Origin: Plantago ovata
Taxonomy: Eukaryota; Streptophyta; Magnoliopsida; Lamiales; Plantaginaceae
NCBI GenBank assembly: GCA_028274465.1
Contig: CM051455.1
Location: forward strand, 49,081,351-49,145,350
DNA length: 64,000 nucleotides
Direction of reading: 5' to 3'
A program made the translations under genes and the position numbers. Shown here one piece after another: positions 11,732-25,088 of this stretch (the first letter of the stretch is position 1; the number at the start of each line of letters is the position of its first letter). The notes under the pieces are model-generated. The model saw nothing but the letters and a program-made list of their open reading frames with translations. It was not told the DNA's origin and searched no databases.

Positions 11732-14700
11732 CTAAACTGTATCATCAAAAATAACAGAGCCTAAATTTATTTCTTTCTTTGCATATTATTATTCTTTCTT
11801 TGCAGATTATTATACATGAATTGATGCTGACCTTTCAGGTTTCTCTTTACACAGATGAGAAACCAAACATTAGCGTCCAAAGGTCCCGGTATTTTGGAGT
11901 CATAGATACAATATGATTGCCACATAATTCTGCGTGTTTGGTGCTGAAAATTTGTTGTGCTTAGATCTGTTTGTTGATTGGTTTTGCCCGCGATCGCTAT
12001 ATATATATAAATTATAATTAGTCACCACTCACCAGAAATTAATAGGAAAGCCGGCCAAATCTTTAACTGGATTCTTCATAAAGATTTACAACATCATAAT
12101 ACTACGGGTACACACACCACATAAACAACCTGTATGAATTCAGGCTAATGAGAATCGTGTTATTTTCATGCGGTTACATTTACGCAAGTTCTATAATATT
12201 ATTTCTGTATGTATTTAAATGCACAGGCACAGCGATAAGTAAGTTCCAAGAAATCTGTCTACCTGAGATCCCAGTGACGTTTAAATATTAGAAACAAATC
12301 AATAATACAAACTTGAAAGTTGAAACTCCACGTATCGTTTTAAGTATTCTGAGAAAAATGGAGATACTTGTGATCGTACGCCACGTATCTTTTAAGTATC
12401 CTTTGCCAGTTGCCACTAGTGTTTGTCCAGACTCCAGATGGTTGACGATAAAATTTGAGAGCTCAGGGCCTTCTTTTTTATACGTACTAACCACCGCACC
12501 ATATACTGTATCTGGTAAGCAGGTTCAATAATTAGTGTTAAATATTGAATCGATACATTCTCTAGCAAGCAAGTGCAGGTATTCATGTCAAATTAATATA
12601 TTGAACTTGACTGAAACATGCATAAAAACCATTTAAAATTACGTTTACTGGAGAAGCATTTTTCATGCGAGCTGCTCATAAGCATGTAATACGTGTGAAT
12701 TAATTTCAGCGATACGCTGATTCCACAATAGGTCTTGTTCACATTCCCAAACTTGGAGAAATCATAAAAACTAAATTTCAAAGGTACATACTATTACCAC
12801 TACACTTATTTGCAACTGGAACCACATACTACTTCATATCGTATGCAAGTGATCTTCCTTAAAATATCGAAACATTGAACCATACATGATATATACATCT
12901 AAAATTGCATCCACACCGATTAAACAAGTGCAATGAAATTGTATATAATTTTCTTGCTTTTTCTAGTTATCTTTGTACTCTCTTTTTATTTTTTTTTACA
13001 TGTCTTATGCTTCTTTTCTTACGTTTATTAATGAAAATTTGGCCGATTCAAAAAATAACCAGACACATACTTTCACATGGTATACCAAAGCAAAATTGGT
13101 ACCGACTCTTACTGAAAACTGAGCAACATTATACCATTAAAATAGTGATACATTATGTAAGTAATTGTGTCATGAGAGTTTGGATCAATTAGTAATTAGG
13201 TTGGTTTTGCGACACATTTTTCTTCATTGAAATCATAATAAAAAAAGACATAATATCATACACTACCCCTCCTGTTGCACCACTTTGCATATGAAGTCTC
13301 CTTGTTTCCAGGATTACATCTAACCCCAATAGTCAGATTTATGTTGACCGGCAGAAAACCCAAATTTCCGTTTGGGCAAAACAAATACGCTCTTAGCTCT
13401 TTTTTTGTCCTTCTATTTTTTTATTCCTTTTCCCTTTTCTTTTATAATTTTCTTAGTCTTTTCTCTGTCTTCTTCTTCTTTCTATCTTCTTCTTCTTTCT
13501 CATTTTCGGTGCCGGAAAAATTTCGACACCGGAGTAATTCCGACAGTAATTTTACAGCTCCGGTGAGTAGCCATTTACAACTCCGATTTGGAGCTGTAAA
13601 CAGCTCCGTTTGGAGCTGTTTATAGTAGTTTTAATTTTTTTTTTTTAGTAATGTAGGACTTATTGAAATATAATATTTGTAGGGACTTGTTTTAAAATAA
13701 ATTTTAGGACCATTTTGAAATATATTAAATTATGTAGGTTACTTTTGAAATATTTAGTTTTAATTTTGTAATAAATTAAATATAAGGGTTGAATGTGTAA
13801 TAATAAAAAGTTTAAGCTGTTTGGATGGCAGCAAAAGTCAAAATTCCGACGAGGGTAAAATGGTACTTTTCTCGATTTAGAGCGTGAAAAGTCAAAGTCG
13901 TGGGGTTATATGTAATTAAAATTGAACAAGAAGGTGTTCAGTGCAAACTTGGGAATAACAAGGGAGCCGTTTCGTTGAACAAAAATGTGTTGTATGTAAT
14001 GGATCCATAAAAAATAATAAATGAAATTAAAATGACATCAGTAGAGAGAATACGAAACATTTAACAACAAACTGTCCATATAGTCCAGTTTACACCTACA
14101 CCATCTCGGACACCATTAATTGGAATTCTTAATCGGTGGAAAGATGACACAAACTTTTTAAAGGATGAACCTGCTATAGAATTATGTGATAGATTCATTT
14201 TTCAAAATTGTGATAGGTTCATCATTAAAAAAGAAAAAAAAAATAGATGGACAATTATATGTGATTGATTCATTTTTCAAAATTGTGATAGGTCATAGGT
14301 TCATCATTAAAAAAAATATATATATAAACATCCTTTTGTAGTTGTATTCACCGGTCCCAATTGATTATTTATACTTATTTTATTAATTTTTTTCTAAATT
14401 TGACCTGTAATTACTTTTAACTATAACAAAATAAATAATTAACAAAATAATATTATGAAATATAGTCCCTATACTTTTACAATATAATTTTATTAATAAT
14501 TTTTTTTATTTAGGATATATTAAAATTCAAATAAAATTAAAAAGAAATTTACAAAACAGACACAAATAACACATTCAGCAAGCAAGGGAGTTTTGTACAA
14601 TAGGTCACATTGTTTCTTGTCTTTATCCTTATTTCATGGTCTCAATGTAAATTATTAAGTAGAGAGAATATACCAAGAAAATAGCCTAATGGTGTGTAGT

Positions 14701-15080
14701 ATAAGTCTAATGACTAATGGGTGAGAGTTGACATCAATAATGTATCGCTATTGAAGAAGTCTAAGTTATATATATCCAAATGCATAGTGGTAAAAATCCA
14801 ATTATGGATATACCATTTTATTTATGTATCCTGTAATATAACCTCCCACTTTTGATGTGCTATTTCAACACTCTTACCATTCGATCATATTTATAACTCC
14901 CATCAGTTATCGTATATCGTAGACTAAAAATTGGAGGGGGTAGAGAGTAATATGAGGGTAAAGATGGAGTGAGTGGGTAAAGAGTCTAAGGGTAAATTAA
15001 TTAAGATTATCCATATTAAGCTTCTCTTTTTTTTTTTCCCTTTTTTTTCGCCCATATTAAAGTGATTCAAACGGTGCACC
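11732..15080. other. Gene-free AT-rich intergenic region
   Basis: About 3.3 kb between the LINE tail and the HMT promoter. It contains a pyrimidine-rich tract (about 13400-13500), GC-richer short palindromic patches with GGAGCTGT motifs (13550-13620), and the small tandem duplication at about 14178-14320. Short reading frames here have no recognisable product or start context. Confidence 0.5.
14178..14320 (+). repeat. Imperfect tandem duplication
   Basis: The sequence GATTCATTTTTCAAAATTGT, followed by GATAGG, a TTCATCATT core and an A-rich run, occurs twice in direct orientation. The second copy has a small extra GTCATAG insertion. Confidence 0.7.
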
Positions 15081-15088
15081 TATATAAG
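15081..15088 (+). promoter_or_regulatory. TATA box of HMT
   Basis: TATATAAG lies 171 bases before the HMT ATG in a CACCTATATAAGCAGGG context, a textbook plant TATA setting. A 23-base A run (about 15204-15226) then lies in the predicted 5' UTR. Confidence 0.65.
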
Positions 15089-15258
15089 CAGGGTGTCGTT
15101 ACGCCTTAGGTGTATTAGATATCCATCAATATTGATAGAGAGAGTAGTACTCCTATATATTGACCCAAAACCACACTATCAATTTTCAATTTCTTTCCCT
15201 TAAGAAAAAAAAAAAAAAAAAAAAAATCCAAAAAAGAAAGAAGGCTTAAACCATCCAT

Positions 15259-18200
15259 ATGGGACCGCTCGAGAACACCATGTCTGATTTCCTCCGCCAA
15301 TGCGGCGGCACGGCCGTCATCGACGGCGGACTCGCCACCGAGCTGGAACGTCACGGCGCTGATCTCAACGACCCTCTCTGGAGTGCAAAATGTCTCCTCA
15401 CCTCTTCCCATCTCATTCGCAATGTAAGCCCAAGCCTCTTCTTTCACATTTTTTTCATAAATTAATTACTTGTCATTTGTGCTTCCTCTGTTTTTCATGT
15501 TTACCTCAATTGCTCTATCAATATATTACTCATGAAAACCTTTAATGATTTTACTTTCTACTGTTATGTTACTGAAATAATGGTGATAAAAAAGGAAAGT
15601 TGATTCATGATATTTCAAAATTTTCATCTGCAAGGGAGTTTTCCATGTAGAGCTATTCTGTAAGTTTGCTAGTACAGTAGTACTAGTTGATAGTGTTTGG
15701 TGAGGTGAGTGAGTAGAAGAAGCTGGTGGTTTAAGAGAAAACAAACAAAATATTTATTTAGGTCTGTCTGGTGTTATGGAGTATGGACCACTATGTAGTG
15801 TAGCTACCCAAATTTCATCTGTATTATCAAGTCACATGTTCATGTTGCTTCTACTCGTTCAATAAATTAATGGTGTCTTCATCTCTGTTTTTCACTCTGT
15901 ATTTTAGATTTTTGTTTTCTCAGCCAACTTTGTTACAATATATCATGCCACAGATATTTTTCATTTTGTTCTTTAGGAGATTTAACTGGGATAATCTACA
16001 GAAATATGCAATGAATAAATCCCTAGTTTTAACTATTGATCACTCCTTTATGGATCTGATATGCGCTTTGTCTTATATCCAATTCTTAGGGGCATATCCA
16101 ATATGTACTTGTTGAAGCTCAGTGTAAAAAAGTATGTTTTAGCTCACTGATTGATGGCTTCTTATGCATGCTTCTGCCAAGTTAATAGTCAGATATCTTA
16201 TGCATTAACTTTTATACACCAAGATAACTTGGGCATAGTCACTAAATGAAGTTGAAGAGTGCAGAATTCGATTTTCAGTGGGCTAAGTCTGCAGCTCTTG
16301 TGGTTTAGTTTTTATGCTGGAAAGTAGCTTAACTTATCATTATTTGATGAAATTGAATGCATGGATAAGGTAAAGGCTCAAGTTAATTGATGGGCGATGT
16401 TTTTGTTTGTGGAGCAGGTTCATCTTGATTATTTGGAAGCTGGTGCGGATATAATAATTTCAGCATCTTATCAGGTGCTTACTTTTCTCTATCTGAGCGA
16501 ATGATTGCATTTCCATGTGAATGTGTAGGCGGAACTGAAACAAGAACTAACATTTTAAAATTGCACAGGCAACCATACAAGGGTTCAAGAACAAAGGCTA
16601 TTCTCAGGAAGAAAGTGAAAACTTGCTCAGAAAAAGTGTTGAGATTGCACGTGAGGCACGGGACATATATTATAAGAGGTGTAAGGAAGCTTCTTCAGAT
16701 CAGAGCCCTGACGGTAAAATTTTCAAGCAGCGGGAAATATTGGTGGCAGCTTCTGTTGGGAGTTATGGAGCTTACCTAGCTGATGGTTCAGAATATAGGT
16801 TGCTTACTCTAAATCCTAATCTGTTATGATCTGCTTTTCTGGGATTATGCATAATATGTTCTAGGAAAGGTGTCTATCTGTGTCAGTTTTGATAAAATGC
16901 CTCTGTTTTCGAAATTGCCTTCCTTAGCTGTCTGGTTACCTCTGTTATTACTTTTGGAACTCGAGAGTACGGAGTTTTCAACAACTTGTTTATCTCGAGA
17001 GGCACTTTTCTTCATCCTTCTTGATTTAGCTAACAAATAAGCTAGGCAAGAGTTATAATTCATTACTTGGGACACTTTCTGAACTTGTAGTGATATGGGA
17101 ATATACATTCAGCTTATACAAGACCATCTTATCTTTTCCCTTTTATATTGCTATTGTATTACAGTGGTGACTATGGAGATGCTATGGATCTGGAGTTCTT
17201 GAAGAGCTTTCATCGTAGGAGGGTGAAGGTTTTAGCAGATGCCGGTTCTGATCTTATAGCTTTTGAAACAGTACCCAACAAGCTGGAAGCTGAGGTATGG
17301 ACATTCTAGTGATTCAGACACCTAGTATTTCATAGATATAGGGAAGCGAAGATTTACCGCATCACTTTTATTCTTCTAGTGACTATCAAGTATTAAGAAT
17401 ATTGGAGACAAAGATCATTCTGTATTTTAGATGTGAAAATAACGTGCACTGCTGATTTTATGTAACGCATCAAACATGTTGATTAGCTTTGCAATTGACG
17501 TTGAATTTTTTGTTCACTAGGCTTTTGCCCAGCTTATGAATGAGGAAGACATTTCCATTCCTGCATGGCTGTCCTTCAATTCTAAGGATGGTGTCAATGT
17601 GGTTAGTGGTGATTCTCTGGCCGAGTGTGTTGCCATTGCTGAATCATCTAAGAAAATTGTTGCTGTGGGAATTAACTGTACACCACCAAGATTTATAAGG
17701 GATCTGATTTTATCCATCAAGAAGGTATTTATTCTTTGTGCTCTTTCATACTTATCCTGTTGTCCAAAATCCAAGTACTTGTGCATACCAGTGGATTCTG
17801 ATTCTATAGAGATATAACAAGATGACTGGATATCTTTATGTTCTGATATTCGTTTTCACTGGCATGCAAGGATTCTGTGATGCCACTAATATCAACGATA
17901 TACACTTGAGACAATTCTAGCGTATTATCAAGTCGTATATTCAAACAGAATGTTCTGTGTTTAACTCAGGGTTTGCTCTTTATTTACTTCAGGTGACGAA
18001 TAAACCTGTACTTATTTACCCCAACAGTGGTGAAAGCTATGATCCTGATCTGAAGCAGTGGGTGGTAAGTTTCTTTGCTGGGCCTTGTACTACATTATGT
18101 TTTGTGGATTTACTCTGTCTGTGTATGGTACAAAGTTCACCTTAAAATAGTGAAGAGACTGTCATTTTGACATAATATGTACTTATATCACCAAAAATTT

Positions 18201-18472
18201 CATCATTTAGTTGAAATAATCTGAAAAAGAAACTGTCATTTTGACATAACAAATTTTCTATTTCGTACACATTTGAAGAACAACTACGACTTAATCAATC
18301 AGCTCTATCTTACTTTCTTGTCTCCTATTTGCAGCAAAACACAGGAGTTACAGACAAAGATTTTGTTTCGTATGTAAACAAATGGTGCGAAGTTGGAGCG
18401 GCTCTTGTCGGAGGTTGTTGCAGAACCACTCCCCATACTATCAGATCAATTTACGAGATACTCTCCAGATAG
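15259..18472 (+). CDS. HMT2: Homocysteine S-methyltransferase, HMT2-like
   Basis: Transfers a methyl group from S-methylmethionine to homocysteine, giving two methionines, in the cytosolic SMM cycle. Seven exons: 15259-15423, 16418-16474, 16569-16798, 17165-17294, 17521-17724, 17993-18064 and 18335-18472. They total 996 nt (331 aa), with all junctions in phase. The N terminus has AVIDGGLATELERHGADLND, then HLDYLEAGADIIISASYQ, ILVAASVGSYGAYLADGSEY and LIAFETVPNKLEAE. The three zinc-binding cysteines are present: Cys247 in GINCTPP and Cys314/Cys315 in GGCCRTTP. Wording such as FNSKDGVNVVSGDS is closer to Arabidopsis HMT2 than HMT1, from memory. An in-frame second Met (MSDF) seven codons downstream could also serve as the start. 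Confidence 0.95.
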
Positions 18473-19321
18473 ATCTGCCTTTGAGAACACTCTCAATATA
18501 AATCTATAATAGAGTCATCATGAGGAGGCGGCACTATGTAGTATGTATGTTACTGTTGTTGGAGGTCGTGTTTTGCCTATAACTGAAGAGATCATAGTAT
18601 CCCTAATATTAGCAATATCCGGTTATGTTACGTTACAGGTTGGCACCTGAGATATAACTAGAGTAATGGTATTGCCAGAATCATGTATCTGTTACCTTAA
18701 AGGTTTGGTTACTTGTTGCCAGACTGGTTTTCCTTGTGCAAGTAAATTTGTTATTATATTCTGTTGCTGTGGTGTTTGCTTAACTCATACGAGGTTAACA
18801 TATGAGCAAGAAACATGGTTAAGCAACCTTTTCTTCTAACCTTATCCTCCCTCTACTTGCATCATCAAGGTCATCTGTCTTTGCTAATTCTTCAAGATAG
18901 TGTTTTTCTAGTACTGTGTGTATGATGTTGTCATGTTGAGACTATTTTCTGTAGTCTGGTGATGAAAATATCAGCAAAACTGTGCTTCTCATTCCACATA
19001 GATGAACAAACTTATAATTCCAGGAAATGTTAAGAATTCATTTTCTATTTTAGCAATTTGTACAATCCAGAATTTATAAGAGTTTAAACGGATTCAAACA
19101 TAATTATATCAAGGTGTATCATTTTTCTCTGAAATTTCGATCAATAAGAACTCTAAAGTAAAGCGTAATAATAAACTCAAGACTCAGAAGATTTCGCATA
19201 CAGTGTGGTCAAGATGTTTGCATAATTACTATGTACTCCTAAAATAATTCATGCTCTCCCACGAGATTGATCGAACGAAGAATCTGAAGCTGAATTTGTT
19301 GTGTTAGGTTGAGATTTGAGA
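18473..19321. other. HMT 3' UTR and STN1 upstream region
   Basis: About 850 bases between two same-strand genes. No third gene is seen. No clear TATA box was found near STN1. Confidence 0.5.
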
Positions 19322-19819
19322 ATGAACAATCTCAACAATGTCCATGTTAAACTCTTAGCCTTCGATTTCCTCACACTCTCTCCCAACCCACGAGACCCAT
19401 CCTCCTTCACCCGGAAAGGCGTTCCCATCTCACGCGCCGAAACCCTCGGCTACGTCGTCTCCCGAGAACTCAAGCCCGGCAAATTCCTCCGCTTCACAAT
19501 CGACGACGGCACTGGCTGCATCTCCTGTGTCCTCTGGCTCAACCAGCTCACCTCTTCCTACTTCTCCAAAAGAAGCCCATCAAGTGTTCGACTAATTGCC
19601 CAAGTGGCTGCCAACTCCTCTGCTGACGTACAGATTGGTGCTGTTGCGAGGGTACGTGGCAGGGTTACTGGGTATAGAGGGATGGTTCAGATTACGGTCT
19701 CTGATGTTGTTTTGGAGAGGGATCCTAATGCCCAGGTTCTGCATTGGTTGGATTGTGTTAAGTTGGCTCGTAAGTGTTACGATAACTTGTCGAATAATTC
19801 TTCGAATGTCGTGAAGTGA
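19322..19819 (+). CDS. STN1: CST complex subunit STN1
   Basis: STN1 is the OB-fold subunit of the CTC1-STN1-TEN1 complex, which caps telomeres and aids lagging-strand fill-in in the nucleus. The ORF is a single uninterrupted exon of 165 aa, close to the roughly 160 aa I recall for Arabidopsis STN1. It starts MNNLNNVHVKLLAFDFLTL. OB-fold strands are evident in PISRAETLGYVV, KFLRFTIDDGTGCISCVLWL and IGAVARVRGRVTGYRGMVQI. The tail has ERDPNAQVLHWLDCVKLAR. The ATG at 19322 is the first in frame; two codons upstream is only a TTG. Plant STN1 lacks the C-terminal winged-helix region of yeast and animal proteins, and so does this one. Confidence 0.93.
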   Translation: MNNLNNVHVKLLAFDFLTLSPNPRDPSSFTRKGVPISRAETLGYVVSRELKPGKFLRFTIDDGTGCISCVLWLNQLTSSYFSKRSPSSVRLIAQVAANSSADVQIGAVARVRGRVTGYRGMVQITVSDVVLERDPNAQVLHWLDCVKLARKCYDNLSNNSSNVVK

Positions 19820-22800
19820 TATTGTTTACCATGACTTATGGAATGGAATCAAGTTTATAACTATGCTACTTGGAAATGTGTTTTGGTCTTGGTTGTGTAT
19901 CATTCAAGAAGTCTCGGTTAGTGTACGTCTTTGGATGCATGTATAGTATTTTACGTCTACGATTATATATATTTTTCGTGCTTCACAAATTGGTGCATTG
20001 TTCTGTTGAGTTATCATGATAGTTTTGACAAAGAGGTACGTAGCGCATGGTTTGATATTTTATAAGCTATGGTTTGTGGAAATGATGCATAAGTGAACTA
20101 GTTATAGGATTTGAAGAATTGTTTTTTAGCTTATGTAATTGATCGACAGGGAAAGTTAGATCATAGGTGACAAGTTGTTAACTTATGCCAGGACAAGTTA
20201 GTTCATAGTTGCTACTTATCTTGTTCAGAAATCATGGTCCTGTGTCACTGTTTGGAACTGGGACCATGATTTCAAACCTGTTTCACCAAACCTTGAATGT
20301 AATTGAATAGGGTAAAACACAGTGGATGGCCGTTGGATGCTTGCTCATAAGGCAGTCTTTATGTATGATATACAAAGCCTAGATGAACTGTGCATGTGCA
20401 GGTACTTTCTTCTAGCAAAATGTGATTCACTGATTTGTTCCTCATAAACAGATAGATTATATTCCCAAATAGAAAACTAGCTTCCAATTAATACTGATCT
20501 TTGCCTATTCATTAGGCCATTGGAGTGTGTTATCATGTTCTTATACTCGGTGCAACTGTTAACGAGGCGTACACAATTTAAGCAAGTTACGCATCCACCT
20601 AATTACTTGGTTACTTACAAACTTGTTGACTATAATTCCTGATCGAATGCATGAGTTAGTTTCATTACCCAAAGAATTCTTATTTGTCTACTTCAGTTCT
20701 TTTAGCTTTGAACATATTATCACATAATCTTCATCAATTTATTTGTTAACTTTTGTTGCTAAGAAAAAGTGAAGGTCATTCTATGCTCATACAGGATTAT
20801 GTTGTTGTCTGTTTGTTTTAATTTGTTTTTAATTCATGGCTATATACTACAAATAACGAACTTTTAGTTTCCTAAATCTTCATGCTTATTACTATAACCA
20901 TCTCAAGCATCCTAAACAGAACCTGGCCATAATCCTCTAACTTAGACGACATATGCAGATTTCCTACCACACTAGATAATCCTCAAACTTAGACGACATA
21001 TGCAGATTTCCTACCACACTAGATAGCTAGCTAGTGCCTGATCCTTTCCTTTGGCCTGATAAGGGTGCATTCCGGTGTAAACTATAGATGGTTTTAAGAC
21101 ATGACTAGAACTATGCAGTCAAGTAGTTTAGTAATAGTTGAAATGCGCATTAGCTTGGATGATTTAGACAGCCTGAACGAAGTGTTTGTTGATATTTGCT
21201 ATGAATTTGTTCAAGAATCCTTGCTGTGTGGATATTGTCTAGAAAATTTATCTTGTTTCACTAATCCTGGCATTTTGTTTGATTTGTGGAACGATGAAAA
21301 AATACCTAATAGATGCTGGCTGCATATAGTAAATCACTTTTTTGAAGTTAACTCCAAGTTACTCTTATCAGCTCATCATGTAGAGTTGTAGCTTTATCAC
21401 TTTTGCGGTAGTCTATTTTTGAATGGTTGATGGACCGTTGAAAGACTGTTGAAAGTTGAAACAAATCATTTACCATGAATGTTGAAAGCCTAGAAGGCTA
21501 GGTGAAACTAAGGATGTAGGAGTTGCATTTTCTGGGCAAACTAGCCACATGATATGTATATTTTCCCCCAGTGAAGATTGTTTTCTTCAAGATTAAGTAA
21601 TGCAAATATGAAACAATTGACCTTCATCGAACCAGGACGTGTCTGATAGTGCTCATTGTAGTATAGTCGTATAGAGCTTTTCAAAATGCACTTCAAAAGG
21701 GCTTTCTAGCACGAACACCCTCTAGGGAACAATTTAAGTTGGACCAGGTCTATACAAGATATATGGACATTGTGGCTCTGATGTTTATTTTATAAAAATC
21801 AAAATTTTGTGATCAAGAGATTGAACCATGAGATCAAGGAGGCTAGCTCCGAGGGACTAACCTGGATTGATATTTGTTTAGGTTGAAATCGATGATTAAG
21901 CTTTAGGGTTGAACTGAACTTAGATATGCCCACCTTGTTTATTAGATATATCATGTTAGTCAAATACACGAAACGTACGTCTGCTCCTTTACTATATAGT
22001 TCATGAACGAATTTTAGAGCTTTAAACTTTATTTCTTGGGGTTCATTCTTGATCTGCATGAAAGCTCATAGATCAAATCATCAAAAGGCACCTATAATTA
22101 ATTGATGTCTCAATAACTTCAGATGCAGTGTCACTGCCCAGGTAACATGTTTTAAGAAACTTGAGTCCATTATGTATTGAAAGCAGTCCTGAAAACATCC
22201 ATTTTAAGCCATTAACATTTAATGATTTTTAAGTATAAAAGGAGGGTGGTAAAACACGAGGGAAATAAAAGTGACAGGATCATTGTACATACAGTTCCAT
22301 ATGGAAGTAGTACGTATTTATGTTTACAGGTTTGAAATCTTGGTGAAAATTTATAACCTCAGATTTACACCCTTTGGTGAAAAGTTCACATCATCAAAGT
22401 TGAAGAGGTCTTATTGTTGCTTCTGTGTGCACGTAATGTCCTTTTCTTGTTGCATATAGTATTGAATTTGGCAAAGATTTTCTGGCAAAAACCCATCTGG
22501 AACCAGGCAATGCCATCTTCATCTTCACTACCCATTTGTTTTTAGGACATTATAGTACTCGCAAAGTCAATGATGGCTGTGTTACAGATGACCTTGCAAG
22601 TTTAGCAAGTTGAGATCTTTATTAAGTAAAATACAGATAGGGATTTAATAAGTAGTCATGACCATGATGGATGAAGTATGCAGAAACAAGATCCGGACAT
22701 TGTCTTGATATCCTTTTGATTGCTTAGCTGTTTCGTTTTCCGCCTAATTTTCTTAACGTTTTAGACACTGTTATAGTTATTGTTTCACATTTTATGGTTA

Positions 22801-23773
22801 TTGTATGCATGTTTCAAGTACATATTCCTTGAGGAAAACTGGAAAAGGAACAATAGAACATGGTGAAGGGGATTTTTATTTTTTTTCCCTCTCTCTCTGG
22901 GAAACTGATCTCATTTGACTGCTCAAAGAGGATGGTAATTAAGTCATGTTCAATTGTTCATTATCAGTTTACTGCTTAACAGGAGCATTATATTGTCTGT
23001 TTTTCCTTGGATTTATTTCTCACTTACAAGAAAACATGATGCAGTTGAGATTTCTGGTCTTGACTTTTGTCCAGTTTTATTAAATTGGTTAGATTTCCCA
23101 ACCTTAACAGGTAGTAAGTTGGAAGTATATGTTAAACCTGATTTACTATTTAACTAATCTTTCAAGGCATGTTTTTCTGAATGTGTAAGCATAGAAAATT
23201 ACTGTCAATTCTTGTTTGAATAAAAAAAGTTTATGCTAATGTTCACATCCAACAAGATAAATTACTACAAAACTTAATTTATTACTACATGGCATAGTAT
23301 ATCAGTACAAAAGCACATACAAATTGAAACAGGGCAACATTTTTAGTACTTGCGCGTGAAATGTGAGCTCTGTGGAGAGAAGTTCAGATGTGGAGGGACT
23401 AAATAGAACATAGGATCAAGAAGTACACATGAAAATATTAGAATAGATATATAAGTTCCTTTTTCTCAAAGTAAAATACATGACATATCTAAAGAGTAAA
23501 GATGAACCTTTGACTGCCTCGATTGTTTCTCCGATTAATGTTTTCGCTTTTCCGGTACCAATTAATTGTCTTCTTGTATAATTGAAACTTCCAAAAACTA
23601 TTTTACCTATGAAAATGTGAAAAAAAAAAAACACATATATACATTTGTTTCTCCAAAAATCTATTGTATCCCAGTATGTTAGTCAAAATGAAATGATAAG
23701 TTGACTGATAGATAACAAATTGTTTCATAGTTGATAAGTTAACATGATTAGTTTACTCTTGTTTGATAAGTTA
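19820..23773. other. Gene-poor region downstream of STN1
   Basis: Nearly 4 kb with no recognisable gene. It contains the 47-bp tandem duplication at 20929. A 96-codon frame at 21101-21391 (+) is open but unlike anything I know. No splice-supported model was found. Confidence 0.5.
20929..21022 (+). repeat. 47-bp tandem duplication
   Basis: Two head-to-tail copies of a 47-base unit (20929-20975 and 20976-21022) containing TTAGACGACATATGCAGATT. They differ at one visible position (CTCT versus CTCA), so the duplication is recent. Confidence 0.92.
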
Positions 23774-23959
23774 GTCTCTGTTCTTTTCGTCTGAAATTTG
23801 ATTATTTTAAATTCAGTTCAGTTCAACAGTTCAGATGTATTAAGTTCAGTTCAGTTCAGATTTGCCTAATAGTATTTTGTACTACAAATAAGTTCAGATC
23901 AGATCAATTCAGTTCAGATCAGTTCAGTTTAGTTCAGTTCAGATGAAGAGAACAGTGCC
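23774..23959. mobile_element. Tourist-like (PIF/Harbinger) MITE
   Basis: A 186-bp element whose left end GTCTCTGTTCTTTTCGTCTG pairs with the reverse complement of the right end, GGCACTGTTCTCTTCATCTG. It is flanked on both sides by TTA (23771-23773 and 23960-23962), the Harbinger/Tourist target duplication. The interior is a degenerate run of AGTTC-type pentamers. It has no coding capacity and would have been mobilised in trans by a Harbinger transposase. Confidence 0.85.
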
Positions 23960-25088
23960 TTAGTCTCTCTTCTATTTGTCTGAATGTAACTGAATTAATC
24001 TCAATTAAACTTATTTGTAATAAAAAAATAACTAAACTAATTTAGATTGAATTGAAATTAATAATTATTCAAACGAAAAAACATATGCTTATTACTACTA
24101 TACACAAAATAAAATTATTGCACTTAAATCACCTTATTTTCTTATTTTGATCAAATAAAATAAATTATCACTCCCATTATGAGTTCGATTTGTCAAACCT
24201 AGTACAATGATGTGATTTCTCCATACGTTTGGTATATGAACCAAACTATCATGTGTCCTCTTTCTCTCCCTCGATTCGTAATGTATAACTTATTTTCCTC
24301 TCAAATTAATAATCCACTGAGGATTTTGTTCTTTGTTTCCATGTTATATTCTAAAATGCAAGGATAATTAGCATAAATTACTACTATTTCTCGTAGAGTT
24401 AGATACAATGTACCTCTCTAATGCCTGATTATAATGGCACAAAAGAATGTTTAACGTGGTAGTAAAGCTCAAAGGGATTGTCCTTCCCGATAAGTAGGAA
24501 AATGTTAATAAACCACAATGATGACATAGCCCCACCTCAAAGAATTAACCAATTTTATGTCACCGGCCACCCATTAAACTTGTCATTAAACCCTAATTGT
24601 TCTTTTAATTTTTAGTCGTTTCTAACCAAACACAATTATACACCCATCTATTATCAACGAGGTCTAATAGTGCAAGGACACATGCTACCTACTGTAACTC
24701 CTAGCAACCATATAGTATTGGCAACTTCAATCTTTTATCCTTACCAACCCCATGCAAAGAATTCTAAGGAGGATGCATCTCATTTCATTTGTTTGTATGT
24801 TGTTCCTTTTTTTTTTTTTTTAGAATTTCATATTACGTACTAACTTCACCTATAAAATCATGAAAATAACAATTAGCAAAACATTTTATCCAAAACAACA
24901 ATATCTGTGTTCAAAAAAATATAATACAAACTATAGTTTCTTTTCTTGTACTGAGGAGTGAGGTCAGGAGTCGACTCTTGCCGAGTGTTAACTTATTTGT
25001 AATGGGTTTATAGGTTGCGCAGCGAGTGATATATTTTTCTGATATGGTTTTAAAAATTAATTGGTGTAATGTTCATAGAATGTGACTT
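23960..25088. other. AT-rich intergenic DNA between two MITEs
   Basis: No coding signal and no further terminal repeats recognised. Confidence 0.5.

Noticed and set aside
13260-13960. Suspected MITE with GGAGCTGT palindromes and a pyrimidine tract
   Set aside because: I could not find convincing inverted ends or a target duplication. The partial end similarity is too weak to call.
21101-21391. 96-codon plus-strand frame
   Set aside because: Open and moderately long, but no recognisable motif, promoter or splice partner. Such a frame is expected by chance in several kb of AT-rich DNA.
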